In this document: positions 10,367-18,648 of the stretch, piece after piece
Layout of the letters: every line of letters starts with the position of its first letter
Position numbering within the stretch: position 1 is the stretch's first letter
From: Bdellovibrionia bacterium
GTDB taxonomy: Bacteria; Bdellovibrionota; Bdellovibrionia; Bdellovibrionales; JAGQZY01
Length of the DNA stretch: 33,615 bases
Direction: 5' to 3'
Assembly (NCBI GenBank): GCA_030424665.1
Contig: JAUHWN010000029.1
Coordinates: forward strand, 1-33,615
Notes under the pieces: generated by a model
Seen by the model: only the letters and a program-made list of their open reading frames with translations
Database searches by the model: none
What the model was told of the DNA's origin: nothing
Made by a program: the position numbers and the translations under genes

Positions 10367-10951
10367 CTAAAAACTAAGTCCCGCAAAAAATCGAAAAACA
10401 GTAGCATCGACAGTTACTGAAGAGATCCCCGTTCCGCGGGTCGCAGTAAACTGAAATTCCACATTTGTCTTTTCCAGAACCCTGTAAAGAGCTCCAATAT
10501 TAAATCCATACTCAAATAAGGTCGATTGAACGGTCAAAGCGGGAGTCGGCGTATCGAGGATGAGTTGTGATATCCCAAGTTGCCACCCAGCAAAAAATCG
10601 TCTTTTAGGAGACATGGACAAACTACCGACATCGGAATCAATCTCCGTAGTTCTACCTTTAGAGAGAAAATAGAGTTTCTGACCACCACCCGCAAAAAGG
10701 TAACGGTACTGAGCCTCGGCAGGGTCCAAGGCGATGATCGCGTTGGCATAAATAGATGTACTCTCAGAGATGAAAATCTCAAACTCCCCGTCAACGCTGG
10801 TAATTAGACTGAAGTCTCCAGACTGCGCTCCGGTAAACGAAGTTGTAATCAAGCCAGAACGTAAGTGTAACTGTAGATCAAGAGCACTTACCTCTGTTCC
10901 AAAGAGAGCAAAACCCATAACTACAAGACAGAACCTAGGCCACCTGGTCAT
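10367..10951 (-). CDS. Secreted protein, likely small outer-membrane beta-barrel
   Basis: 194 residues. An N-terminal signal peptide (LVVMGFALFGTEVSA) is followed by alternating strands rich in aromatic and hydrophobic residues. The protein ends ...FRFFAGLSF; a terminal Phe with alternating pattern is the usual BAM recognition signal of outer-membrane barrels. No specific family is recognised. The gene overlaps the end of the FliF/FliG-like gene by 17 bases and precedes motA by 21, so it belongs to the mot operon. An outer-membrane partner for the MotAB complex is inferred from this placement. Confidence 0.75.
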   Translation of the reverse strand: MTRWPRFCLVVMGFALFGTEVSALDLQLHLRSGLITTSFTGAQSGDFSLITSVDGEFEIFISESTSIYANAIIALDPAEAQYRYLFAGGGQKLYFLSKGRTTEIDSDVGSLSMSPKRRFFAGWQLGISQLILDTPTPALTVQSTLFEYGFNIGALYRVLEKTNVEFQFTATRGTGISSVTVDATVFRFFAGLSF

Positions 10952-12914
10952 TTTGACTCCGCCCCCTGTAAAATTGCTCTAACCAATTATCAGCTAATCT
11001 CTCAGCCTCAGTTCTAAAACTCGTATTATTTTTGACTACCTCGCGAGTCATATTAAGGAATGATCGCAAGTTTAAATCTTTTTCTGCTAAAACAGTGCGC
11101 TTTCGACTGTCTGATAACTCAATTTGCTCGATCTCGGCATCGATAATGTCTCTAATTTTGGAACCACTAAACCCGCTCAAAATCTTATCTTTTTGCAAGT
11201 TCTCGAGACCGTAAATCAGTTCTGCTCTCTTTGACAGTGGCCATTTCTCAAGTGAGAAATTTAATATTTCATTTGGCAATTCAAACAAAAGATTCATGGG
11301 ATAAATATCCATAACAATCTCAAATGCTTTAGCCTTTGGCACAGACTCAATAAGTCTCTGGTAAAGAAAGTTTTCTTTCTCTGGCCCAGCTTCGCGCAGG
11401 AGCTGAGGAATTCTCTCCACAAAGGGAGACGACTCTTGCCGGTGACTTCCTACAACCTGATCGATTGTTTGTTTGATTTCTTTTTGCCTCGACGCGAGAA
11501 CTTCTTTATCAAATTCAACACTAATGCTCGTAACTCGCTCGACCTCTTTTGGCGTCAGAAGATTCAAGATTTGCGCTACCTGAAGAGTCGGCAAAACATT
11601 TAGAATCAAGGCTCCGACAATTTCGTTCCTGCGAATAGCATCACAACATTCTTGGGGAGAGAGACCTGAAATCAATTCAACGAGGTCATCATTGAGGCCC
11701 TCTTCTGGCTTGATTCTCAACTGCACTATCTGTTTCGAAACATAGAGCGAAGCCACTTGACGCTCGCGGGCCCCCGTATTGATTTCTGTTGCTTCTGCCC
11801 AACGCCTTCTCTCATCTCGATCGAGACGACTAACAATGGGCTCCATAAATTCAGAACCGAGAAATTCCGGTAAAACCGCCACCGCATACTGTGGCTCCTT
11901 ATGACTCGAAGCAAGCCATCCTTTTATAAGGATCGCAGCGTCTCCTGGACGCGATTGAACTAACTTTATAAATTCATTGAACCCTCGAGCTAACTCATCA
12001 TCACTGAGTGCCGTGAAATCCTCTTCTTTAGTTGCCCGATCTTCGTTCTCTATATATCGAGCCCGTGCATCGGCCTCTTCTCTTTCACTTTTGGCCTGCA
12101 TGATTGCAATTCTTTGACTCTCGAACTTTTGATAACGAGAAGATACAACAAGTCCCAAAAGAAAAAGAACAAACGTCGAAAGTATGATGCCAATCGGAAT
12201 CTTGAATTCAACGAGCCAATCCATAATTGTTTTCTCAGGTATTTTCTCAGTAACCTTCTCTTTCGAAGCGAGGTCCTTTTGCGCTTCGTTTTTTTCTTCT
12301 TCTTTTTTAGCGAGCTCTTCTAACGCAGGCTCAGGAGGTCTCTTCAATGAAATAGTTTGGGACTGTAGACTAGGGTCCGGAAGACTACTACTGGTAACAA
12401 TTTTCTGAATTAATGCTTGGGCCTTTTGATTAACTTCCTGGCTCACTTCTTCATCGACAATAAATAAAATTTGCACAGAAGAAACATAGTCTTCAAAGGG
12501 GCGCACATTCAATCGAGTCACACGTTGAACACTCTGAGGTCTTTTGTAGAGACCAAGTTTAGTAAGAGGCAATAGCGGTTCGTTGGCCTGACTTCCCTGT
12601 GGCTCGTAGACGATCGTCTCTTCGATTTGTCTTGGAAGGTCCTGTCTCATCAGAGCCGTATTTAAATTTATTTTTACCGATAGAGAAATCTCATCTTTTT
12701 TCAAAAAATTGAGAAGAGTCGATGTGATTTTCTGCTCCAAGCGATATTCGGCCTCCGAGCGCCTTTCTGCCATGTATTTTAAAAATGAGGTCGTATCTAC
12801 TTCAGCAGCATAAACTGGTGATATCCCCATCAAGGCAATGAGACACGCAAACACTCCCATGACTTGGCGCTTATTAAATTCTAACTTGAAAATACGAATT
12901 AGAAGTAGAAGCAC
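10935..12914 (-). CDS. FliF(RBM3)-FliG-like fusion membrane protein
   Basis: 659 residues. The GTG start is supported by GGAGG 9 bases upstream, and the stop of the preceding gene overlaps it (TAGTG). A signal peptide runs to about 37 (SPVYAAEV). Residues 50-195 resemble the third ring-building domain of FliF: RLEQKITSTLL, SVKINLNTAL, SSVQILFIVDEEV, then a helix and an ISLKRPP strand. A Lys/Glu-rich linker leads to one transmembrane helix (239-259). The cytoplasmic part resembles the FliF tail plus FliG: PGDAAILIKGWL near 323-334, EIVGALILNVLPTLQVAQILNLL (431-453; FliG middle domain, but without EHPQ), and a FliG C-like region at 540-600 (LSKRAELIYGL). FliF RBM1/RBM2 are missing. Assignment is by pattern, not alignment. 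It could form the rotor or docking ring for the MotAB encoded downstream. MgtE-N-like helical repeats are the alternative for the cytoplasmic part. Confidence 0.65.
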   Translation of the reverse strand: MLLLLIRIFKLEFNKRQVMGVFACLIALMGISPVYAAEVDTTSFLKYMAERRSEAEYRLEQKITSTLLNFLKKDEISLSVKINLNTALMRQDLPRQIEETIVYEPQGSQANEPLLPLTKLGLYKRPQSVQRVTRLNVRPFEDYVSSVQILFIVDEEVSQEVNQKAQALIQKIVTSSSLPDPSLQSQTISLKRPPEPALEELAKKEEEKNEAQKDLASKEKVTEKIPEKTIMDWLVEFKIPIGIILSTFVLFLLGLVVSSRYQKFESQRIAIMQAKSEREEADARARYIENEDRATKEEDFTALSDDELARGFNEFIKLVQSRPGDAAILIKGWLASSHKEPQYAVAVLPEFLGSEFMEPIVSRLDRDERRRWAEATEINTGARERQVASLYVSKQIVQLRIKPEEGLNDDLVELISGLSPQECCDAIRRNEIVGALILNVLPTLQVAQILNLLTPKEVERVTSISVEFDKEVLASRQKEIKQTIDQVVGSHRQESSPFVERIPQLLREAGPEKENFLYQRLIESVPKAKAFEIVMDIYPMNLLFELPNEILNFSLEKWPLSKRAELIYGLENLQKDKILSGFSGSKIRDIIDAEIEQIELSDSRKRTVLAEKDLNLRSFLNMTREVVKNNTSFRTEAERLADNWLEQFYRGRSQNDQVA

Positions 12915-13591
12915 TAGTTTCCACCTCCACTTGTATTTGCTGGCAATCGACCACTACCCAATCGCTTTTCAATATATTGGATGATATTTCTTGTTTCCGG
13001 ATTATTGGGTTCGTATCGTACGGCTTCTCTAAAAGAACTTAAGGCCCGAACAAAGTCGTTCTTCAACAGATAAATCCCACCCTTCAGCTCGTGTATTACT
13101 GAAAGTCTGGGCTCTTTCTCTCTGAGCTTCTCAAGTCGCTCTAGAGCTACATCGTAATTACCTTCTCGGGCCAGATTTTGACTATCAAAAAGCTCCGAAA
13201 TGAGTTCGTTCTTTAACTTGGCTTCGCTGGCCTCTTTTAAAAGAGCCTCTTGCTCGTCCTCATCTCCATCGGATTCCGGCAAATCCGTTCTCTTATTTAG
13301 GCGGATATTTAACTTTAAATCAAAACTAGAATCGACTTCAGTTAACAAAACATTTTGTGGGATATATCCGTCCTTTTCGAAGAAAATCAATATCGGCCCA
13401 CTTCCCTCGACAAGGCTTTCAAGCTGAGAACTAGAAAGAGCGAGTGGAGTTTCCCCCGCCGGAACTCGTTTCGAGCCATCCATGCGACGCACTTCTACTT
13501 TTGCGCCCGTTGGAAGTGAATCAACCGACACATTATTCGTTGCACATGAAACCATAAAAACCAGCAATGGCCATAAATAACAGACTCTCAT
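12914..13591 (-). CDS. PEGA-domain / TPR lipoprotein
   Basis: 225 residues. A short signal peptide ends in the lipobox-like MVSC (Cys16). The segment after it fits a PEGA domain: SVDSLPTGAKVEV, then FFEKDGYIPQNVLL. An acidic Asp/Glu linker follows at about 105-125, then TPR-like helices at 135-210 (AREGNYDVALERLEKL; LLKNDFVRALSSFREAVRYEPNNPE). PEGA domains are found on envelope proteins and TPRs mediate complex assembly. It is the first gene of the six-gene mot operon and overlaps the FliF/FliG-like start by one base. A periplasm-facing lipoprotein that helps assemble the envelope complex is inferred. The -3 residue Met makes the lipobox imperfect. Confidence 0.8.
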   Translation of the reverse strand: MRVCYLWPLLVFMVSCATNNVSVDSLPTGAKVEVRRMDGSKRVPAGETPLALSSSQLESLVEGSGPILIFFEKDGYIPQNVLLTEVDSSFDLKLNIRLNKRTDLPESDGDEDEQEALLKEASEAKLKNELISELFDSQNLAREGNYDVALERLEKLREKEPRLSVIHELKGGIYLLKNDFVRALSSFREAVRYEPNNPETRNIIQYIEKRLGSGRLPANTSGGGN

Positions 13592-13646
13592 AGTACTTTA
13601 ATCGGTATTGTGAGTTTTTGAATGAAGGCGACTGAGGTCTAAGTAT

Positions 13647-14720
13647 TTGAAATTTGTTTCTCGGTCTAGGTTTTCTTCTTTAAAATGGGGAGTGATCTTA
13701 AAAAGAATTGTTCCCATCAGTCTAATCATCTTCTCAGTAGTGTTTTTCTATCTAGCACTTCAGGACCAATTCTCGATCGTTAAGAGGTATTTGTTTAAAC
13801 CGCCCCAGGGCCAAGAGCTGGGCTGGATCTCAGAGAAGTCGAACAACGTCCTAAGACGATCTTTCGGCACTCCCTCCTACTTCGGAATTAATCAAGATGA
13901 TGGTGTATTTAATCTCGACTACATTTTTTCTGGTGAAGCTTCGTTTGTAACTGTTAATTTGTCAGAACGGTCATCTGTGAAGATTTTAGATAAAAGCCTG
14001 GTTATTTTCAGAAACGAAGGCGGAAAGACCGTAATCGACCTTAGAGATGGAAAGATGGAGTTAGACGTGGATCCTAAGGATCCAATTAAAATAAAAACCC
14101 AAAAAGAACGTCTCGACGTGTTGGGAGAAGAGCAAACCCAGATTAAGGTCTCTACAAAAAATGGTCTGTCGTTTTTAGAGGGCGGCGCAAGTGGTGGAAA
14201 AATTAGTCACAATGGTCAAACTCATGACCTCAGCGAGGCGGCCTACAGCATCGACGAAGAAGGAAAAGGAACCTCGACTGCCGACCTAGCGAGTTCAGAG
14301 AAATCAGGAGAACTGGAGCCCGATCAAAGTCAGGCGCGACTTCCCGGTGGCGTTTCTGAAATGAAGGACATTCCCAAGGACCTAAAACGAAGAAATATTC
14401 CTGTTCCATATCCCCCAAATCAAATCGTTCTCTTCCATAAAAAGGGAATTGAGCTTTTAGTTTATCCACGAAAAACCTGTAAGGGTGAATGTAAAATTAA
14501 ACTCTTTTATAATGAGAAACTCATAAAAACCGCTGGATTTAAGAATGGGGAAGAACCTTTTATTAGCCTCAAAGCTAATAAGGAATTAAGCGGAGTTTTT
14601 ACCTGGTCCTATATCGACTTTTCAGGACAAAAATCCGGAAGCTTCGAAGTCCGTAAATTCAATTCTGATGAATTAAAAAAGGCCATGAAAAATTCTAAAC
14701 AAATCGAGATAGTTAACTAA
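13647..14720 (+). CDS. FecR-like domain membrane protein
   Basis: 357 residues. The start is TTG, with GAGGT 8 bases upstream and no competing ATG. One N-terminal transmembrane helix (VPISLIIFSVVFFYLAL) precedes a periplasmic part. Residues of about 95-205 match the FecR-like beta pattern: ASFVTVNLSERSSVKILDKS, DLRDGKMELDV, VSTKNGLSFLEGGASGG. Two cysteines, CKGEC, near 275-280 could form a disulfide. There is no sigma-factor gene beside it, so it is more likely a structural envelope FecR-domain protein than an anti-sigma regulator. It is divergent from the mot operon across a 55-base gap, which may carry promoters for both, and an unrecognised membrane protein follows 44 bases downstream. Confidence 0.7.
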   Translation: MKFVSRSRFSSLKWGVILKRIVPISLIIFSVVFFYLALQDQFSIVKRYLFKPPQGQELGWISEKSNNVLRRSFGTPSYFGINQDDGVFNLDYIFSGEASFVTVNLSERSSVKILDKSLVIFRNEGGKTVIDLRDGKMELDVDPKDPIKIKTQKERLDVLGEEQTQIKVSTKNGLSFLEGGASGGKISHNGQTHDLSEAAYSIDEEGKGTSTADLASSEKSGELEPDQSQARLPGGVSEMKDIPKDLKRRNIPVPYPPNQIVLFHKKGIELLVYPRKTCKGECKIKLFYNEKLIKTAGFKNGEEPFISLKANKELSGVFTWSYIDFSGQKSGSFEVRKFNSDELKKAMKNSKQIEIVN

Positions 14721-14764
14721 ATTACTAGACTCCAATCGTTTCAAAAAAGAACCGAAAAAAACTT

Positions 14765-15541
14765 ATGAAGAATTTTTTGCTAGGCATCGCCGCCATCAGC
14801 ATTTTTCTTAGTTTTGCGAGCATCCAAGTCAGCTTAGTTCTGAGCTTTGTCTGCCTCGTCATTACTGCACTTACTTTTCGAGAGCTACTTATCGAGCTCG
14901 AAAGCCCGGGTCAAACCAACAGTTCTGCCTTGACGATCAGTTCTCCAGAAGAGTCCCTCGAAATTTCAACCGAAGAAATCAACTGGAATTCGATGGCAAA
15001 AAATCTCATTGCCGATAAATCCCATGAAATCAATAATGAAGAAGACTTACTAGAATATATTGAAGAGATTGAGTTAAGCCAAACCGATGAAATTGAAATT
15101 GAAAACTCTTGGGCACAAATTGTGAGTCTAAAGAAACCTGAAGATGGCGTGTCATTTTCAAGCCTTCAAAGCCTGGAGGCTTCGCTTATGGGTCTGGATT
15201 TAAATAGAGACGATACGCTTCTGGTCACTGATCTCGATTTCGGTCAAGAAAGTCACCTTTCATTAGCAAGTCTCATTAAAAAAAGAGTCCCCTTTTCAAA
15301 AGTGATTTGCACAAAAATATTTGGACGCGCCGATTTAATACCCTTAATCGGTAACTTGCAAAATATTGGGCTTCAAGAAATCACCAAGTTCTTTCAAGAG
15401 CTCGAATCTAAATATGCCAACGTCTATTTTATTCTTTCAGAATCTCAGTACATTCAGTGGGAAGCAGTGGTTCGAAGACTCAACTCCACTCGCCTGGTTG
15501 AAGAAGTGAAAATTCAAGACGCCCCTAGGCCGTTCGCTTAA
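14765..15541 (+). CDS. Unrecognised acidic protein with N-terminal membrane hairpin
   Basis: 258 residues with no family recognised. Two adjacent hydrophobic segments at about residues 4-38 (FLLGIAAISIFLSFASI; VLSFVCLVITALTF) suggest a membrane hairpin. A strongly acidic Ser/Glu-rich linker follows (about 45-115). The C-terminal globular domain of about 130 residues alternates strands and helices (TLLVTDLDF, VYFILSESQYIQWEAVVRRL). The reading frame is long, lies 44 bases after the FecR-like gene on the same strand and overlaps the end of the PP2C gene by 17 bases tail to tail, so it is taken as real. It may be a signalling or structural partner of the FecR-like protein; nothing in the sequence decides this. 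Confidence 0.65.
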   Translation: MKNFLLGIAAISIFLSFASIQVSLVLSFVCLVITALTFRELLIELESPGQTNSSALTISSPEESLEISTEEINWNSMAKNLIADKSHEINNEEDLLEYIEEIELSQTDEIEIENSWAQIVSLKKPEDGVSFSSLQSLEASLMGLDLNRDDTLLVTDLDFGQESHLSLASLIKKRVPFSKVICTKIFGRADLIPLIGNLQNIGLQEITKFFQELESKYANVYFILSESQYIQWEAVVRRLNSTRLVEEVKIQDAPRPFA

Positions 15542-17333
15542 TAAATACCAAAGTAAAGTCATCTTCGTAATCACAACCCTCTCGGTATTGATCGACATCA
15601 AGTTGAACTTGCTTCATTGCCTGATTGAGATCCGCTTGCTTTGCTAAAGCCCCTAGGACCGATCTGATAAATTTACGCTCTCCCCAGTCTTTATTTTCAG
15701 GATTCTTTAACTCTGTTAATCCGTCTGAATAAACAACTAGATGCTGGTGAGGTTCTAGAATTATATCTGTCTGTTCGTATTCTACATCAACTCTTTCACC
15801 GAGTCTCGGGTGATTGTTTTCGGCGAGGGTTGTTAGACTTCGAGGCCGAGTCTTCTCATCGAATTCACGAGGTACAATAAATGGTCTATTGTGACTGGCA
15901 ATTGAATAACTCAACCTACCACCCTCTTTATCAATTTTTACAACAAAAGCCGTCATATTGACTTTTCCGCGAGCTGTATCGTGAAGGGCTTCATTCATAG
16001 TTTTCAATACTTCTTTGGGCTCTTTTAACCCCTGCCTTTGAACTACCGAAAATGCCGAGCGAGCGGCCGCCGTTAATAGTGCGGCTGGTGCTCCATGACC
16101 GGTAGCATCTCCTACAAAAATTAAAACACAATCATCGTATTCATGATGGTACCACCAATCGCCTCCACACTCGGAGGCCGGTTGGCAGTATCCTTCTACT
16201 GAGAGCTCCTTGCTCCAGAAACTAGGGTTCGGAAACAAGGTATCTTGAACCGTTCGAGCCGTTTCTAGTTCAGACTCAAGACGCCCTTTCTTGAGGCTTT
16301 CTAACATTAATCGAGAAATCTCCTGACTCATTTTATTAAAGCTCTTTGCCAGCAACCCCATTTCGTCTTGAGTCTTAACTTTTAAGTCGACTTCGAAGTC
16401 ACCTTCAGAAATTTGGTCTGTCGCCTTTTTAAAACTATTGAGTGGCGCTGTAATTTGATTCGAGAAAAAGAGACCAAAGGCGAAGAGACCAGCTAAAAGA
16501 GCAAAAAATAGATATACAATTTTCTCTACTGCAATGTAGATAGGCAACATTGCTAGTCCATAAGGAGACGCTATCACAGACTGGACACCAAAGTGATTGA
16601 GTTGATTAAAGGAGGTTAGATACTCTCTACCATCATCGGCCGATAGAAGTTTAGATCCGTTAAAGCTTTCAATACTTGCGAGGGATTTAAGAAACTCAGG
16701 TGACTGGGCATATTGATTGTTATTTGAAAGCAAGAGCTTTCCTCGATGATTGAGCAAAAGTGATATATCACCACGATCATTACTAATTAATTTGAGAAGC
16801 TTTCTCATATCTAGGCTTACGAGAGCAATGTATGATTCTGTTCCTTGAAATTTGTAAATACCTCGGGCAAATCCATGGTCATCAATCGGAAATAGACTCG
16901 CCGAGCGATCACCTGTCTCTAGGAAGGCTTCAGCTCGATCGCCCGAATTCCAGTGCTCCAATCGGTCCTGTTGAGGTTTACTCAGTTCCGCAATAAATTC
17001 AATTTCACCACCCGGTGTTTTTTTATAAACCCCCATATAGACAACGTCTGATTGCCACTGCCAACGTGAAATCGCCTCGGCATTAAAACTCTGAGTCCTT
17101 GTGTCGAGTTGTCCTAAGATAATTGATAAATCTCGATAGCTCTGCTTGATGTAGGTGTTAAAAGTTTCAGATAAATTTCGAGAATTTTGCAGTCCACTAT
17201 CGTAGAGGTAAGCCAATTTGTCTTTTTTAAAAAAACCCAGCATAAGAACTAAGAAAGTTCCCAATCCCAAGATGAGAATCGCTGAAATCATCATTAGTAT
17301 TTTTGTTCTCAGAGGCCATTTCAATGATGTCAT
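15525..17333 (-). CDS. HAMP-linked PP2C/SpoIIE (RsbU-type) serine phosphatase
   Basis: About 602 residues. There is a transmembrane helix near 15-36, an extracytoplasmic sensor region of about 235 residues (Cache-like), a second helix at 273-293, a HAMP domain at 295-347 (ITAPLNSFKKATDQISEGDF) and a short coiled coil. The PP2C/SpoIIE domain covers about 385-600, with GGDWW, GDATGHG (410-416), SDGLTE and DDFTLV (numbered from the GTG at 17339) supplying the metal-binding aspartates. Such enzymes dephosphorylate STAS-domain anti-anti-sigma proteins in partner-switching pathways; no STAS or RsbW gene is nearby, so the target is encoded elsewhere. ATG at 17333 and GTG at 17339 are both possible starts. 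It follows the RNase H gene by about 40 bases on the same strand and is probably co-transcribed. Confidence 0.9.
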   Translation of the reverse strand: MTSLKWPLRTKILMMISAILILGLGTFLVLMLGFFKKDKLAYLYDSGLQNSRNLSETFNTYIKQSYRDLSIILGQLDTRTQSFNAEAISRWQWQSDVVYMGVYKKTPGGEIEFIAELSKPQQDRLEHWNSGDRAEAFLETGDRSASLFPIDDHGFARGIYKFQGTESYIALVSLDMRKLLKLISNDRGDISLLLNHRGKLLLSNNNQYAQSPEFLKSLASIESFNGSKLLSADDGREYLTSFNQLNHFGVQSVIASPYGLAMLPIYIAVEKIVYLFFALLAGLFAFGLFFSNQITAPLNSFKKATDQISEGDFEVDLKVKTQDEMGLLAKSFNKMSQEISRLMLESLKKGRLESELETARTVQDTLFPNPSFWSKELSVEGYCQPASECGGDWWYHHEYDDCVLIFVGDATGHGAPAALLTAAARSAFSVVQRQGLKEPKEVLKTMNEALHDTARGKVNMTAFVVKIDKEGGRLSYSIASHNRPFIVPREFDEKTRPRSLTTLAENNHPRLGERVDVEYEQTDIILEPHQHLVVYSDGLTELKNPENKDWGERKFIRSVLGALAKQADLNQAMKQVQLDVDQYREGCDYEDDFTLVFIKRTA

Positions 17334-17376
17334 GCCCACTTATCGGAACTCTTAACTCATGGACTGAGTCCAAAGT

Positions 17377-18138
17377 CTATTTAAGTTGACTCGGTTTAAG
17401 GCCCCAACTTTTGATAATCTCAAGTTCGTCCTCTTTTGAGACTGATTTTTTGAACTTTACGCCCGATCTTCCCTTTACTACCGCCTCACATTCAGGCCAA
17501 GTAGCGTGTCGCCTTAAAACACCATTTACATAGCTTAAATAAGAGTAAGCTTTCTTAGAGCTGGATTTCTTTTTCTTATTGGGATTACTTCGTAAACTCA
17601 AGTCACTGGGTAGATCGAAAATATCTACTGAGTAATCTACAAAAGGACCCGAGAATAGAAATGGACGATTGCCTTTAGAGAAATCAACTGCAATTGTATC
17701 ACATCGCTCATTACCCGGAATTCCTGAATGGCCCGGAAGGTATTTGAACTCAACCGAATAGGTCTTAGAAATTTTTTGATAGGCTCGATCTAAGCTCTCC
17801 CACAAATCACGGTTTTGCACGTCACCACCTTGTGAGGTTTGCCAATTTTTTCTCTTCCAGCCGTGAATCCACTGAGTCATCCCCTGTATGACATAGCTAG
17901 AATCAGTCAATATCCAAAGGTTTTTCGCTCTTCCATCGAGTTTATTGAGGCCCTCTAGGATGGCTTTCATTTCCATTCGGTTGTTAGTTGTGCTCGCTTC
18001 ACTACCGCCAAGTTCAAGAACATCACTTTCACTCAAGTAGAGAACTGAGCCGTAACCACCTGGTCCCGGGTTTCCCGAACAAGCACCATCGGTAAACAAG
18101 TAACTCGTGTCTTTCTGTGGAGGAGTTTTTAAAGTCAT
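17377..18138 (-). CDS. rnhA: Ribonuclease HI with C-terminal hybrid-binding-like domain
   Basis: Degrades the RNA strand of RNA-DNA hybrids. The N-terminal 155 residues form a complete RNase HI domain: FTDGACSGNPGPGGYG (Asp17), NRMEMKA (Glu56), LTDSSYV (Asp79), GHSGIPGNERCD (His137, Asp147). A variable linker with a KKKKSSSKK stretch follows. Residues 198-246 resemble the RNase H1 hybrid-binding (Cauli_VI/viroplasmin-like) domain: YLSYVNGVLRRHATWPECEAV, then GVKFKKSVSKEDE. This domain is usually N-terminal in eukaryotic RNase H1, so its position here is reversed. At 253 residues the protein is about 100 longer than E. coli RnhA, and the extra length is this domain plus linker. Confidence 0.93.
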   Translation of the reverse strand: MTLKTPPQKDTSYLFTDGACSGNPGPGGYGSVLYLSESDVLELGGSEASTTNNRMEMKAILEGLNKLDGRAKNLWILTDSSYVIQGMTQWIHGWKRKNWQTSQGGDVQNRDLWESLDRAYQKISKTYSVEFKYLPGHSGIPGNERCDTIAVDFSKGNRPFLFSGPFVDYSVDIFDLPSDLSLRSNPNKKKKSSSKKAYSYLSYVNGVLRRHATWPECEAVVKGRSGVKFKKSVSKEDELEIIKSWGLKPSQLK

Positions 18139-18281
18139 AAATAAGGCCTATCTCACGAATGATCATTTTTCAATAATTATGTTTCCTTTAACTCATCTAT
18201 TTGAAACAGATCCCGCCTTTTCATTAACTCTCTATATTAAACAACCGATTGACACTATAACTGCGAATTATGGGGGGCAGA

Positions 18282-18620
18282 ATGGTAAAACACAGAAATA
18301 TTGCATTAGTATACGTTTTTTCGATTTTTAGCTTTGGTCTTTACGCCATTTACTGGACGGTAAAAACTAAAAGAGAAATGAATCATTTGGGCGCAAAAAT
18401 TCCCACGAGTTGGTTACTTTTAGTTCCATTCGTAAACATCTATTGGGCTTACAAATACTGCGAAGGCTTTGCTCACGTAAAAAAAGACAATAATGCCATC
18501 ATGTGGTTTGTAGTCTACATGTTCGTTGGATTTGTCATGCCTGCACTCGTTCAGTCCGAACTCAACAAACATGCAACCGAAGGCGATTCAGCAAAACAAG
18601 CAGCACCTTCTGCAGCTTAA
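18282..18620 (+). CDS. Small DUF4234-like membrane protein
   Basis: About 112 residues. Two or three hydrophobic helices (ALVYVFSIFSFGLYAIYW; WLLLVPFVNIYWAYKY; AIMWFVVYMFVGFVMPALVQ) show the conserved pattern SxFxYxxYWxxKxxxE(M)N followed by P-x-VNIYW-x-x-K-Y, typical of DUF4234. The tail is Ala/Ser-rich. The start at 18282 is preferred because a G-rich stretch (18272-18277) precedes it by a few bases; an in-frame ATG at 18270 is the alternative. It is a monocistronic gene between divergent rnhA and convergent tcdA. The function of the family is unknown. Confidence 0.75.
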   Translation: MVKHRNIALVYVFSIFSFGLYAIYWTVKTKREMNHLGAKIPTSWLLLVPFVNIYWAYKYCEGFAHVKKDNNAIMWFVVYMFVGFVMPALVQSELNKHATEGDSAKQAAPSAA

Positions 18621-18648
18621 TAACTCATATTGTTTTTGCATCTTTGAT

